From Rhodovarius crocodyli (lineage in GTDB: Bacteria; Pseudomonadota; Alphaproteobacteria; Acetobacterales; Acetobacteraceae): a stretch of DNA of 64,000 nucleotides. Position numbers and translations under genes: made by a program. The notes beneath the pieces were generated by a model that searched no databases, was not told the origin of the DNA, and worked only from the letters and a program-made list of their open reading frames with translations. Position 1 is the stretch's first letter. Every line of letters begins with the position of its first letter. The stretch spans positions 1-64,000 of the forward strand of contig NZ_SACL01000013.1 in NCBI RefSeq assembly GCF_004005855.1. The letters are read 5' to 3'. Positions 42,811 through 50,946 of this stretch are shown here, in pieces.

Positions 42811-43615
42811 GGACGAGAACCCCGAGCGCGGCGAGCGCATCGCCAAGTGGCTGGCCCGTGCCGGCATCGCGAGCCGCCGGGAGGCGGAGCGCCTGATCGA
42901 AGAAGGCCGCGTCGCCATCGGCGGCGAGAAGGTGCGCACCCCCGCCACCTTCGTGAAGCCCGGCGACGTCGTGCAGCTGAACGGCAAGCAGGTGGCCAAC
43001 CCGGAGCGCACCCGGCTGTTCCGCTATCACAAGCCGCGCGGCCTGGTGACGACCCACCGCGACCCCGATGGCCGCCCCACCGTGTTCGACAACCTGCCCC
43101 CCGGCCTGCCGCGCCTGATCAGCGTGGGCCGGCTCGACCTCAACAGCGAGGGCCTGCTGCTGCTGACCAATGACGGCGAGTTGGCCCGCCGGCTGGAACT
43201 GCCGAGCCAGGGCTGGGTGCGCCGCTACCGGGTGCGGGTGAACGGCCATCCGGACCCGTACAAGCTGTCGCTGCTCAACCGCGGCATCACGGTGGAGGGC
43301 GTGCGCTATGGCCCCATCGAGGCGGAGCTGGACACCAAGCAGGGCGACAATTCCTGGCTGACCATGTCCCTGCAGGAAGGCAAGAACCGGGAGCTGCGGC
43401 GCGTGCTGGCGCATCTGGGCTTCCAGGTCTCGCGGCTGATCCGGCTGGCCTATGGGCCGTTCCAGCTCGGCATCCTGCCCAAGGGCGCGGCCGAGGAAGT
43501 GAACGGCAAGATCATGCGCGAGCAGCTGGGCGTGGACGTGGAGAAGCACCAGGACAAGCGCCGCGCCGCCCGCAAGGCCGCCGCCGCAACCCCGCCGCCC
43601 GTCGCCGAGGACTGA
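42803..43615 (+). CDS. 23S rRNA pseudouridine synthase, RluB/RsuA family
   Basis: A 270-residue protein with an N-terminal S4 RNA-binding domain (RIAKWLARAGIASRREAERL). The catalytic block is LISVGRLDLNSEGLLLLTND with the active Asp, and NRELRRVLAHLGFQVSRLIR is the family's later motif. It isomerises a uridine in rRNA, probably 23S U2605 as in RluB. The C-terminus is Lys/Arg/Ala-rich. The GTG start overlaps the amidotransferase gene. The next gene, rsmD, starts on its stop. Confidence 0.92.
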   Translation: MAEDENPERGERIAKWLARAGIASRREAERLIEEGRVAIGGEKVRTPATFVKPGDVVQLNGKQVANPERTRLFRYHKPRGLVTTHRDPDGRPTVFDNLPPGLPRLISVGRLDLNSEGLLLLTNDGELARRLELPSQGWVRRYRVRVNGHPDPYKLSLLNRGITVEGVRYGPIEAELDTKQGDNSWLTMSLQEGKNRELRRVLAHLGFQVSRLIRLAYGPFQLGILPKGAAEEVNGKIMREQLGVDVEKHQDKRRAARKAAAATPPPVAED

Positions 43616-44178
43616 TGCGCATCGTCGCGGGCGCGCATCGCGGCCGGAACCTGACCGCACCCCTGGGCGAGCAGACGCGGCCCACCGCCGACCGCGCCCG
43701 CCAGGCCCTGTTCGACATGCTGATGCACGCGCCCTGGGCCGAAACCCATGCCGTGCGCGAGGCACGCGTGCTGGATGCCTTCGCCGGTTCCGGCGCGCTG
43801 GGGCTGGAGGCGCTGTCGCGAGGGGCGGCCCATGCGACCTTCATGGAGACCGCCCGGCCCGCCCTGGCGGCCATCCGCGCCAATGTCGTGGCCTGCCGCG
43901 AGGAAGCGCGCGCCGCCATCCTGCCGGCCGACGCCACCCGCCCGCCCAAGCCCCCCGCCGCCTGTTCGCTGATCTTCCTCGACCCACCCTACCGGCAGGC
44001 GCTGCTGCCGCGCGCCCTGGCCGGGCTCGGCCGTGCTGGCTGGATCGCGCCGGGCGCGGTATGCTGCCTGGAGATGGCGCGCGACGAGGAATTCGAGACC
44101 GACTGGCCCGTGCTGGCCGACCGCGCGCATGGCGCCGCGCGGATGCTGGTGCTGCGGGCCCCGTCGGACGCGGCATGA
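43615..44178 (+). CDS. rsmD: 16S rRNA (guanine-966-N2)-methyltransferase
   Basis: A 187-residue SAM enzyme: MRIVAGAHRGRNLTAPLGEQ then TRPTADRARQALFDML is the RsmD opening, VLDAFAGSGALGLEALSRGA is the SAM site, and IFLDPPYRQALLP carries the N/DPPY catalytic motif. It methylates G966 of 16S rRNA during 30S assembly. ATG overlaps the previous stop (TGATG), and its own stop overlaps the start of the glycosyltransferase fusion gene, which is an unusual neighbour for rsmD. Confidence 0.94.
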   Translation: MRIVAGAHRGRNLTAPLGEQTRPTADRARQALFDMLMHAPWAETHAVREARVLDAFAGSGALGLEALSRGAAHATFMETARPALAAIRANVVACREEARAAILPADATRPPKPPAACSLIFLDPPYRQALLPRALAGLGRAGWIAPGAVCCLEMARDEEFETDWPVLADRAHGAARMLVLRAPSDAA

Positions 44179-46643
44179 TGAACGCGGGCGACGTCACCAT
44201 CGCCTGCGTGATCCCCGCCTATGGCCAGCCCGGCCTGCTGCCCGAGGCGATCGAGAGCGCCATGGCGCAGAGCCTGCCCGGCGTCGCCGCCGTCATCGTC
44301 GATGACGGCTGCCCCTTCCCCGAGACCCAGGCCCTGGCGCGCGCCGCCTGCGCCCGGCATCCGGGCCGGGTGCATGTGCTGCGCCAGCCCAATGGCGGGC
44401 TCTCGGCCGCGCGCAACACGGGCATCGACTATGCGCTCGCGGTCTTTCCCGCCCTGCGCGCGGCCTACATGCTGGATGCCGACAACCGGATCGAGCCGCA
44501 TTTCCTGCGCCGCGCCCTGACGGTGCTGGAGGAAGGCGGACCCGGCACCGGCTGGGCCTATCCGGATATCGACAGCCTGGGGATGGAGGATTGCTCCGAT
44601 ACCTCGGGCGAATTCTCCCTGCTCTGCCTCATGCAGGACAACTACTGCGAGGCGGGCAGCCTGATCGCGCGGGAATTGCTCGAAACCGGCCTGCGCTTCG
44701 ACACCAGCCTGCGCCAGGGCTTCGAGGATGCGGAGTTCTGGCTGCGCGCGGCGCGTGCCGGCTTCAGGGGCCGCTATGTCCCGCATTCCGGCTTCCGCTA
44801 TCGCCGCCGCGCCGAGAGCATGCTGGCCGACAGCGAGCGCATGCGCCCCCTGCTGCAGGAGGAACTGCGCCGGCGCAACCGCGACCTGTGGAACCCCCGC
44901 CGCATCCTGGAGATGGAGGCGCGCGAACTGCCGCGCCACGCGCTGCTGCTGGCCGGCGGCGGGCCCGTGCGCCTGTTCCTGGACCCCGCGGAAACGGACC
45001 GCGAGATTTCCCGCGATGCGTTCGGCGCCATGCTGGGGCGGGCGCGCTCGGACCCCGCGGCGCATCATGTGCCCGCCGTGGTGGCCATCGCCGAGCCCGC
45101 GGCGCTGGAGGCGCTGGCCCGGCAGGGGCTGCTGCACAACGCCTTCTGGTTCGCCTCCGTGCTGCTGCGCCATCGCCGGGTCGCGGGCATCGTGCTGGAT
45201 GAGGCCGGGCAGGACCGCATCGTCTTCCGGCACCGGGGCGGCTCCCTGGAGGACGCCCAGCTGATCTTCCTGCGCGGACAGGACATGGCGTCCGAGCCGC
45301 AGCGGCTGCTCGCGGACCTGGCCGAAGGCGACACATGGCGCATGAACCTGTTCATGCCCGGCGCGCCGGAAGCGACCGGCGCCGCCGAGGCCGAGGCACG
45401 GGCCGCGCTGGCCGTGCCGGCCGAGGCCCCTGCCGCGCCCTGGCGGCGCAGCTGGCGCGTGGCGCGCAGCACGGTGGCGGACCAGCTCTATGCCTCGGTG
45501 GGGGTATGCGCGCCCTGGCCGCGCCGCCGCTCCGGCCGGGACATCGCGATCATCCAGCCCCTGCACGCGCGGGGCGGCGTGGAACGCGTGCTGCTGCGCC
45601 AGGCGGAGGTACTGCGCGGCGCGGGCTGGACGCCGCATCTGGTCGTGACCGAGCGCGCCGAGGCGGAGCTGCTGCCCGGCACGCGTGAGGCCTATGAGAC
45701 CATCAACTTCTTCCCCGGCTTCGGCCCCGAAGGCGCGCCCGACCCGGAGCGCGAGTATTTCGGCGCCCCCACCGCCGCCTATGGCCATGACCCGAACAGC
45801 GTGGACGGGCTCGGCCTGCTGTTCGGCATGGATGCGGCGCTGATCACCCATTCGCTGGCGGGCCACGCCCTGGCGGCGCGGCTCAGGCGCTTCGGCGTGC
45901 GCTGCTTCATGGGCCTGCACCTGGCCGAGCGCGGCGCCTGGAACCAGCCGGTGGGCCAGGCCTTCACGGGGCTGGCCTATGAGCATGCCTATGAGGGCGC
46001 GCTGGTCATCTCGGAACAGCTGCGCCGCTGGTGCATCGGCCAGGGTTGGCCGGCCAGCAAGCTGATACTGGTGCCCAATGCGCCGGGCTATGAGAGCCAG
46101 GCCTCCGCCGTCGCGCGCCGGGTCGCGGGGCGCCGGCCGCGCGCCCTGTTCCTTGGCCGGCTGGATGCGCAGAAGGGGCTGGAAAGGCTCTCCCAGACCA
46201 TCCGCGCCAGCCAGGACTTCATCGAATGGCGCATCGCCGGAAAGCCCGTGCTGGACGGCGCGCCGCCCGAGCTCGGCATCGAGATCGAACCGCCCGCCGA
46301 CAGCGCCGGGGATCTGGACGCGCTGTACTCCTGGGCCGACATCCTGTTCCTGCCGAGCCATTTCGAGGGCGTGCCCCTGACCATCCTGGAGGCACAGCGG
46401 CTGGGCTGCGTGCCGCTGGCCACCGATGTGGGCGCGGTGGCCGAAATCGTGACCCATGGCCAGGATGGCTGGCTGCTGCCCAATGACGGCACCTGCACCG
46501 CCGAGGCCCTGTCCGCGCTGCGCCGCCTGGCGGCGGAACCGGCGCTGCTCTCCGCCCTCTCGGCCGCCGCGATCGAGCGGCTGCGCGGTCGCGGCTGGGC
46601 GGCCATGATGCGCCCCTTCCTCGAAAGGCTTGAAACGCCGTGA
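44175..46643 (+). CDS. Two-domain glycosyltransferase (GT2-GT4 fusion)
   Basis: An 822-residue protein. Residues ~1-220 are a GT2 (GT-A) domain: VIPAYGQPGLLPEAIESAMA, VIVDDGCPF, GGLSAARNTGIDYA and MLDADNRIEP (DxD-type). Residues ~450-820 are a GT4 (GT-B) domain: IQPLHARGGVERVLLRQAEV, LFLGRLDAQKGLERL and SHFEGVPLTILEAQRLGCVP with the E-x7-E pattern. One chain could add two sugars in sequence. The ATG at 44175 is chosen because it follows rsmD in the ATGATG overlap. The partner gene downstream overlaps by 4 bp (GTGA). Confidence 0.9.
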   Translation: MMNAGDVTIACVIPAYGQPGLLPEAIESAMAQSLPGVAAVIVDDGCPFPETQALARAACARHPGRVHVLRQPNGGLSAARNTGIDYALAVFPALRAAYMLDADNRIEPHFLRRALTVLEEGGPGTGWAYPDIDSLGMEDCSDTSGEFSLLCLMQDNYCEAGSLIARELLETGLRFDTSLRQGFEDAEFWLRAARAGFRGRYVPHSGFRYRRRAESMLADSERMRPLLQEELRRRNRDLWNPRRILEMEARELPRHALLLAGGGPVRLFLDPAETDREISRDAFGAMLGRARSDPAAHHVPAVVAIAEPAALEALARQGLLHNAFWFASVLLRHRRVAGIVLDEAGQDRIVFRHRGGSLEDAQLIFLRGQDMASEPQRLLADLAEGDTWRMNLFMPGAPEATGAAEAEARAALAVPAEAPAAPWRRSWRVARSTVADQLYASVGVCAPWPRRRSGRDIAIIQPLHARGGVERVLLRQAEVLRGAGWTPHLVVTERAEAELLPGTREAYETINFFPGFGPEGAPDPEREYFGAPTAAYGHDPNSVDGLGLLFGMDAALITHSLAGHALAARLRRFGVRCFMGLHLAERGAWNQPVGQAFTGLAYEHAYEGALVISEQLRRWCIGQGWPASKLILVPNAPGYESQASAVARRVAGRRPRALFLGRLDAQKGLERLSQTIRASQDFIEWRIAGKPVLDGAPPELGIEIEPPADSAGDLDALYSWADILFLPSHFEGVPLTILEAQRLGCVPLATDVGAVAEIVTHGQDGWLLPNDGTCTAEALSALRRLAAEPALLSALSAAAIERLRGRGWAAMMRPFLERLETP

Positions 46644-47887
46644 CCCTGCTGGTGGAAAACCTGCCCGCCTTCATGAGCGCGCCGCTGAGCCTGCTGCTGG
46701 CCGAGGACGCGCCCGCCCTTCCCGCACCCATTCCCCAATGGCGCGTCGCCGCGCGGGACGGCCATTGGCTGATGATGGCGCAGGGCAGCGCCTCGCCCGG
46801 CCCGGCGCTTCCGCTGCCGGCCGCCCCGGGCGGGCTGCTGGGCGTGATCGCGGCGACGACGCCGGCCTGGCTCACCGAATGGCCGGGTGAGGCACCGGCC
46901 CTGCTGGCGGACGGCACGGCCCTGGCCGGCCTGCTCGCCGCCCGGCTGCTGGCTGCCGAGGCCCGGGTGGGCGACATGTCCGCGAGCCTCGTCGCGCTGC
47001 GTGCGGAGCAGGAGGAAGCGCGGGTCGCGATGGCGAGCTGGCTGCGCAGCGCCGGCCAGGCGCCCCCCCAGGCCCCCACCCTGATCCACGCCGACACGCC
47101 CGATGCGAGCCCGGTGCTCTGGAGCGGCGTCTCGACCTGGCGGCGCAGCCTGCCCAGCGAGATCGCGGGCGTCACCGCGCTCGCGGTGCATCTGAAGGCC
47201 GTGGCGGCGGGGCCCGGCAGCGTGCTCGGCCTTAGGCTGATCGCAGAGGAAAGCGGGCGCCTGGCCGGCGCCTGGCGCGTGCCCGGAGAGGCGCTGCACG
47301 AAGGCTGGATGACGCTGGACCTGCCCATGCCCGCGCCCCCCTGGCGGGAGACGGCGGCGGTGGAGGTCAGCATCGCCCTCGCCCCGCGTGACACGCTGGC
47401 GCTGTCCGTGACCGAGGGGCTGCCGGCGTTGCAGGTGCTGCGCGCGCGCGGTGGCGCGCGCTTCCAGCATTCCCCCTGGTGGCTGGAGCAGGAGGCCGGC
47501 CGGCCCATGCCGCCCTCCGGTGTGTGGTGCAGTTTTCCCGACGATATCTGGCAGGGCGCGACCCGGACGGCGCTGCTGCACGGCCATGGAGAGACCTCGC
47601 TCGGCATCCCGTCGCTGCCGCTTGCGGGTTATGACCTGATGCGCGCGGTGCTGCGGGTATCTGGCGGCAGCGATGTGCAGGCGGCGCTGAGTTGCGGCGG
47701 GCGCGGCACGGGCTGGGTCGATGCGCAGCTCGATGGCGATATCGCGCTCAGCCTTGCGATCTCGCCCGAGGCCTGGCCCGCCGCCCCCGTGCGTGTGGCG
47801 CTGCGTGCCCTGGGCAGCGGCGGCGCGGTGGTGGAATGGCGGGAGATCAGGGCCGCTCGTTCCTCCAGCGGGGCAAACGCCGCATAA
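46640..47887 (+). CDS. Hypothetical protein coupled to the GT2-GT4 fusion
   Basis: A 415-residue protein not recognised. Residues ~1-130 are alpha/beta (AEDAPALPAPIPQWRVAARD). Residues ~140-300 are a beta-rich domain (WSGVSTWRRSLPSEIAG, VLGLRLIAEESGRLAGAWRV), and the C-terminus holds more beta strands (AALSCGGRGTGWVDAQLDGD). The layout resembles the beta-rich appendages of the other glycan proteins in this window. GTG start overlaps the upstream stop. The last 41 bp overlap the 3' end of the convergent transporter gene. Confidence 0.6.
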   Translation: MTLLVENLPAFMSAPLSLLLAEDAPALPAPIPQWRVAARDGHWLMMAQGSASPGPALPLPAAPGGLLGVIAATTPAWLTEWPGEAPALLADGTALAGLLAARLLAAEARVGDMSASLVALRAEQEEARVAMASWLRSAGQAPPQAPTLIHADTPDASPVLWSGVSTWRRSLPSEIAGVTALAVHLKAVAAGPGSVLGLRLIAEESGRLAGAWRVPGEALHEGWMTLDLPMPAPPWRETAAVEVSIALAPRDTLALSVTEGLPALQVLRARGGARFQHSPWWLEQEAGRPMPPSGVWCSFPDDIWQGATRTALLHGHGETSLGIPSLPLAGYDLMRAVLRVSGGSDVQAALSCGGRGTGWVDAQLDGDIALSLAISPEAWPAAPVRVALRALGSGGAVVEWREIRAARSSSGANAA

Positions 47888-48752
47888 GGCGCCCGTCGAT
47901 CAGCGCAAGGCCGAGCGCCACCCCGGCCATGCCCAGCAGGTGCCGGGGCGCCAGACTCTCGTTCAGGAACAGCGCGCCCAGCACGAAGCTGGTCACGGGA
48001 ATGATCAGCGTGACCAGCAGCATGTTCACCGGCCCCACCATGTTCAGCAGCAGGAAGTACATGAAGTAGCCGCCCGTGGTACACAGGGTGGCCAGGCCCA
48101 GAAGCGCGCCCGCGACCTCCAGGCTCGGCAGCGGCGGCACCTCCAGCAACAGCACCAGCGGCAGCAGCATCAATGTGCTGGCGCTGGTCTGCCCCGCGGC
48201 CGCCTGGACGGGCGTCATGCCGAGCGCCTTGAAGCGCCGCCCCCACAGGCCGGCGAGCGCATAGAGGAAGGTGGCGCCCAGCATGCACAGCGCGGCGGGC
48301 CAGGGCGTGGCCAGCGGGTCGGCCCCCGCCATCGCCACCACCCCGCCGAGCCCCGCCAGCACGCCGATCAGCCGGGGCGGGGTGATGCGCTCCACCCCCG
48401 CCGCCCCCGCCACCAGCACGCCGAACAGCGGCGTGGTCGCGTTGAAGATGGAGGCGGTACCGGAAGGAAGGCTCTGCTGCGCCAGCACGATCAGCACGAA
48501 GGGCAGCACATTGTTCAGCAGCCCCATGCCGAAGGAGGCGACCAGCGCCGAACGGTCCAGCCTGGGGCGCGGCCCCACCGCCAGGATGATGAGCCAGAGC
48601 TGCACCGCCGCGATCGACACCCGCGCCAGCACGATGGACAAGGGCGGCCATTCCCGCACCGCCACCGCGATGAAGAAGAAGCTGCTGCCCCACAGGATGG
48701 AGAGCAGCAGCATCAGCAGCCAGGCGCGCGCGGAGATCGGCGGCGGGGTCAC
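47847..48752 (-). CDS. EamA/DMT-family transporter
   Basis: A 301-residue membrane protein with about ten hydrophobic helices and two EamA repeats (AWLLMLLLSILWGSSFFFIA; LAQQSLPSGTASIFNATTPL; LLLNMVGPVNMLLVTLIIPV). It is probably an exporter or permease for a metabolite; the substrate cannot be told. The GTG start overlaps the Nudix gene's stop (GTGA). Its 3' end overlaps the convergent gene by 41 bp. Confidence 0.9.
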   Translation of the reverse strand: MTPPPISARAWLLMLLLSILWGSSFFFIAVAVREWPPLSIVLARVSIAAVQLWLIILAVGPRPRLDRSALVASFGMGLLNNVLPFVLIVLAQQSLPSGTASIFNATTPLFGVLVAGAAGVERITPPRLIGVLAGLGGVVAMAGADPLATPWPAALCMLGATFLYALAGLWGRRFKALGMTPVQAAAGQTSASTLMLLPLVLLLEVPPLPSLEVAGALLGLATLCTTGGYFMYFLLLNMVGPVNMLLVTLIIPVTSFVLGALFLNESLAPRHLLGMAGVALGLALIDGRLMRRLPRWRNERP

Positions 48753-49339
48753 AGCTCGCCGAGTTCGGCCAGGCCCCGCATCAGCGTCGTGGCCTGCACG
48801 GTCGACATCATGTCGCCCCGCAGCAGCATGGCCTTTGCCTCGGCCATCGGCACAGTGAAGCTCTCGATGCTCTCGCCGGGTTCCAGCACGGGTTCCGCGA
48901 CCTTCCGGCAGCCCAGCGCCAGCACCATGTGGCAGCGGTTGGCGTTGCGCGACGGGTCAGGCCACAGGAAGCCCAGGGAGCGCAGCTCGGCCGCCTCGTA
49001 GCCCGTCTCCTCCAGCAATTCGCGGGCGCCGGTGGCAAGCGGGTCGGTCTCGCCTTCCTCCAGCGTGCCGCCCGGCACCTCCAGCGAAACGGCGCGCACG
49101 CCCTGGCGCCATTGCCGAAGCAGCACCAGCTCACCCGCCTCGGTCACCGGCACGACCATCACCCAGTCCGGGAAATGCAGGATCCACCAGGTATCCAGCA
49201 CCTTGCCCTGGCCGGTCCGCACCGTCTCGGCGGAGATATGGAGGTAGGGCTCCTTCATCACCTCGCGCCGGGCGAGGGTTTCCCAGCCTCCGGGGGGCGG
49301 GGGCAGGTCGCGGTCGCGCAGCGGGTCGTCTGAAGGCAT
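48749..49339 (-). CDS. Nudix hydrolase
   Basis: A 196-residue protein. The Nudix box GTLEEGETDPLATGARELLE then ETG is clear but has eight instead of seven residues between the first Glu and the REL element. VSLEVPGGTLEEGE and the surrounding region resemble ADP-ribose pyrophosphatases. It hydrolyses a nucleoside diphosphate linked to another moiety. It is co-transcribed with the EamA gene and starts 34 bp from the aldehyde dehydrogenase gene's stop. Confidence 0.9.
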   Translation of the reverse strand: MPSDDPLRDRDLPPPPGGWETLARREVMKEPYLHISAETVRTGQGKVLDTWWILHFPDWVMVVPVTEAGELVLLRQWRQGVRAVSLEVPGGTLEEGETDPLATGARELLEETGYEAAELRSLGFLWPDPSRNANRCHMVLALGCRKVAEPVLEPGESIESFTVPMAEAKAMLLRGDMMSTVQATTLMRGLAELGEL

Positions 49340-49373
49340 GGCCCACCATCGCCCCGGAGCGCGGGGGCCGCAA

Positions 49374-50654
49374 CTACCCCAGCAGCCGCTTCACCCAGGC
49401 GAGCTTGCTCTCATGCGGCGGATAGCGCAGCGGCAGGTCCAGACGCGGGCTCTTGCGGTAATGCGCGCGCGGGTTCGAGAAGCCCTCGAAACCCGCCCGC
49501 CCATGCGAGCGCCCCCAGCCGCTGGCCCCCACACCGCCGAAGGGCAGCTCGGCGACCGCCGCCTGCACGATGTGGTCGTTCTCCACGAAGGCGCCGGAGC
49601 GCGTGCTTTCCCGCAATGCCGCCAGCAGGCCCGGGTCCCGGCTGTGCGCGTAGACCGCGAGCGGTGCCGGGGCCGCCTGCAGCCCTTCCAGCAACGCGGC
49701 GCGGTCGCGCCAGGGCACGATGGGCAGGATGGGGCCGAAGATCTCCTCGGCGGGTGCGGCCTCGTTCGCCGTCAGCGTGGGCTGGATATGCAGCCCAGCC
49801 GCATCCGCACCGCCGCCATGCAGCAACCTGCCGCACCCAAGCCAGGGCAGCAGGCGCTCATAATGCCGCCGGAACGCGATGCGCTGCATCCCCTGACCAT
49901 CGGCGCCGTAGAACTCAGCGATATACCGCTTCAGCGCCGCCACCAGCGGCTCAAAACGGCTTTCCTCCACCAGCACATGGTTGGGCGCGATGCAGGTCTG
50001 CCCGGCATTCAGGAACTTCGCCCAGGCGATGCGCTTCGCCACCACGTCGATATCGGCCGTCGCGTCCACCACGCAGGGGTTGGCCCCGCCCAGCTCCAGC
50101 GTGCACGGCGTCAGGTTGCGCGCCGCCGCTTCCGCGACACCCCGCCCGATCCCGGTAGAGCCCGTGAAGAAGATGTGGTCCCAGGGCCGCGCCACCAGCT
50201 CGGCCGCCAGCGCCGCATCGCCCTGCATCACCTCGACGCCGGGAATGCCGGCCAGCATGGCCGCCAGCGCCCCCGCCGTGGCCGGCGCATGCTCCGAGGG
50301 CTTCAGCACCACCCGGTTCCCCGCCGCCAACGCCGCGACCAGCGGCGACAGCGACAACTGCACCGGATAATTCCAGGGGCTCAGGATCAACACCCGCCCC
50401 AGCGGCTCGAACGCCACCGCCGCCCGCGCCGGCCAGTGGAACCACCCCGTCGCCACCCGGCGCGGCGCCGCCCAGCGCGGCAGATGCCGGATCGCATGCC
50501 GGACCTCCTGCCGCACCGTCAGCACCTCACTGACATAGGCATCGAACTCGGATTTCCCGAGATCCTCCGCCAGCGCCGCCATCAGCGCCCCCTCATGCGC
50601 CACCAACGCGGCGTCGAGCACCCGCAGCACGGCAAGGCGGGCCTGTACGGTCAT
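49374..50654 (-). CDS. Aldehyde dehydrogenase (ALDH3-like)
   Basis: A 426-residue NAD(P)-dependent enzyme of the short class 3 type. VLILSPWNYPVQLSLSPLV is the cofactor-site Asn block, FFTGSTGIGRGVAEAAA the nucleotide loop, TLELGGANPCVV has the catalytic Glu and NAGQTCIAPNHVLV the catalytic Cys near residue 220. GASGWGRSHGRAGFEGFSNP is the usual C-terminal block. It oxidises medium or long-chain aldehydes or coniferyl-type substrates. Upstream is a hairpin-rich intergenic repeat rather than an obvious promoter. Confidence 0.93.
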   Translation of the reverse strand: MTVQARLAVLRVLDAALVAHEGALMAALAEDLGKSEFDAYVSEVLTVRQEVRHAIRHLPRWAAPRRVATGWFHWPARAAVAFEPLGRVLILSPWNYPVQLSLSPLVAALAAGNRVVLKPSEHAPATAGALAAMLAGIPGVEVMQGDAALAAELVARPWDHIFFTGSTGIGRGVAEAAARNLTPCTLELGGANPCVVDATADIDVVAKRIAWAKFLNAGQTCIAPNHVLVEESRFEPLVAALKRYIAEFYGADGQGMQRIAFRRHYERLLPWLGCGRLLHGGGADAAGLHIQPTLTANEAAPAEEIFGPILPIVPWRDRAALLEGLQAAPAPLAVYAHSRDPGLLAALRESTRSGAFVENDHIVQAAVAELPFGGVGASGWGRSHGRAGFEGFSNPRAHYRKSPRLDLPLRYPPHESKLAWVKRLLG

Positions 50655-50661
50655 GGGCAGG

Positions 50662-50935
50662 GCGCCCGGGTGGCACGGCGGGGGCCTTGCCCCCGGCCCC
50701 CACCAAGGGCGCTGCCCTTGGAACCCGCCAAAGGCCGGGAGGCCTTTGGAAACCGGGAGTGGGAAGTTTGCCGAGGGGGCAACGAAGACGCGCCGGGCCG
50801 GAAAGCCGCTCGGTGCCCCCTCGGCAAACTTCCAATTAACTCAGGGGGGTCCAGGGGCCCCAGGCTCCTGGCGGGGGTGCCGGGGGCAGAGCCCCTGGCT
50901 GGGGGCACGGGGGCAAAGCCCCCGCCATGCCGCCC
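50662..50935. repeat. GC-rich hairpin-repeat element 1
   Basis: The gap between the aldehyde dehydrogenase and the HerA-like gene holds nested palindromes: CCAAGGGC-N3-GCCCTTGG (50703-50721), CCAAAGGCC-N4-GGCCTTTGG (50728-50749), and a perfect 20-bp stem at 50762-50781 paired with 50814-50833. Runs of GGGGC and GCCCC continue to 50930. Related segments lie at 58549-58660 and 58756-58822. It looks like a dispersed, structured repeat of the genome. Confidence 0.75.
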
Positions 50936-50946
50936 GACCGCCCTTC

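Noticed and set aside
43989-46457. An 822-codon open frame on the minus strand
   Set aside because: Antisense to the GT2-GT4 fusion; His/Gln/Arg/Gly-rich shadow composition.
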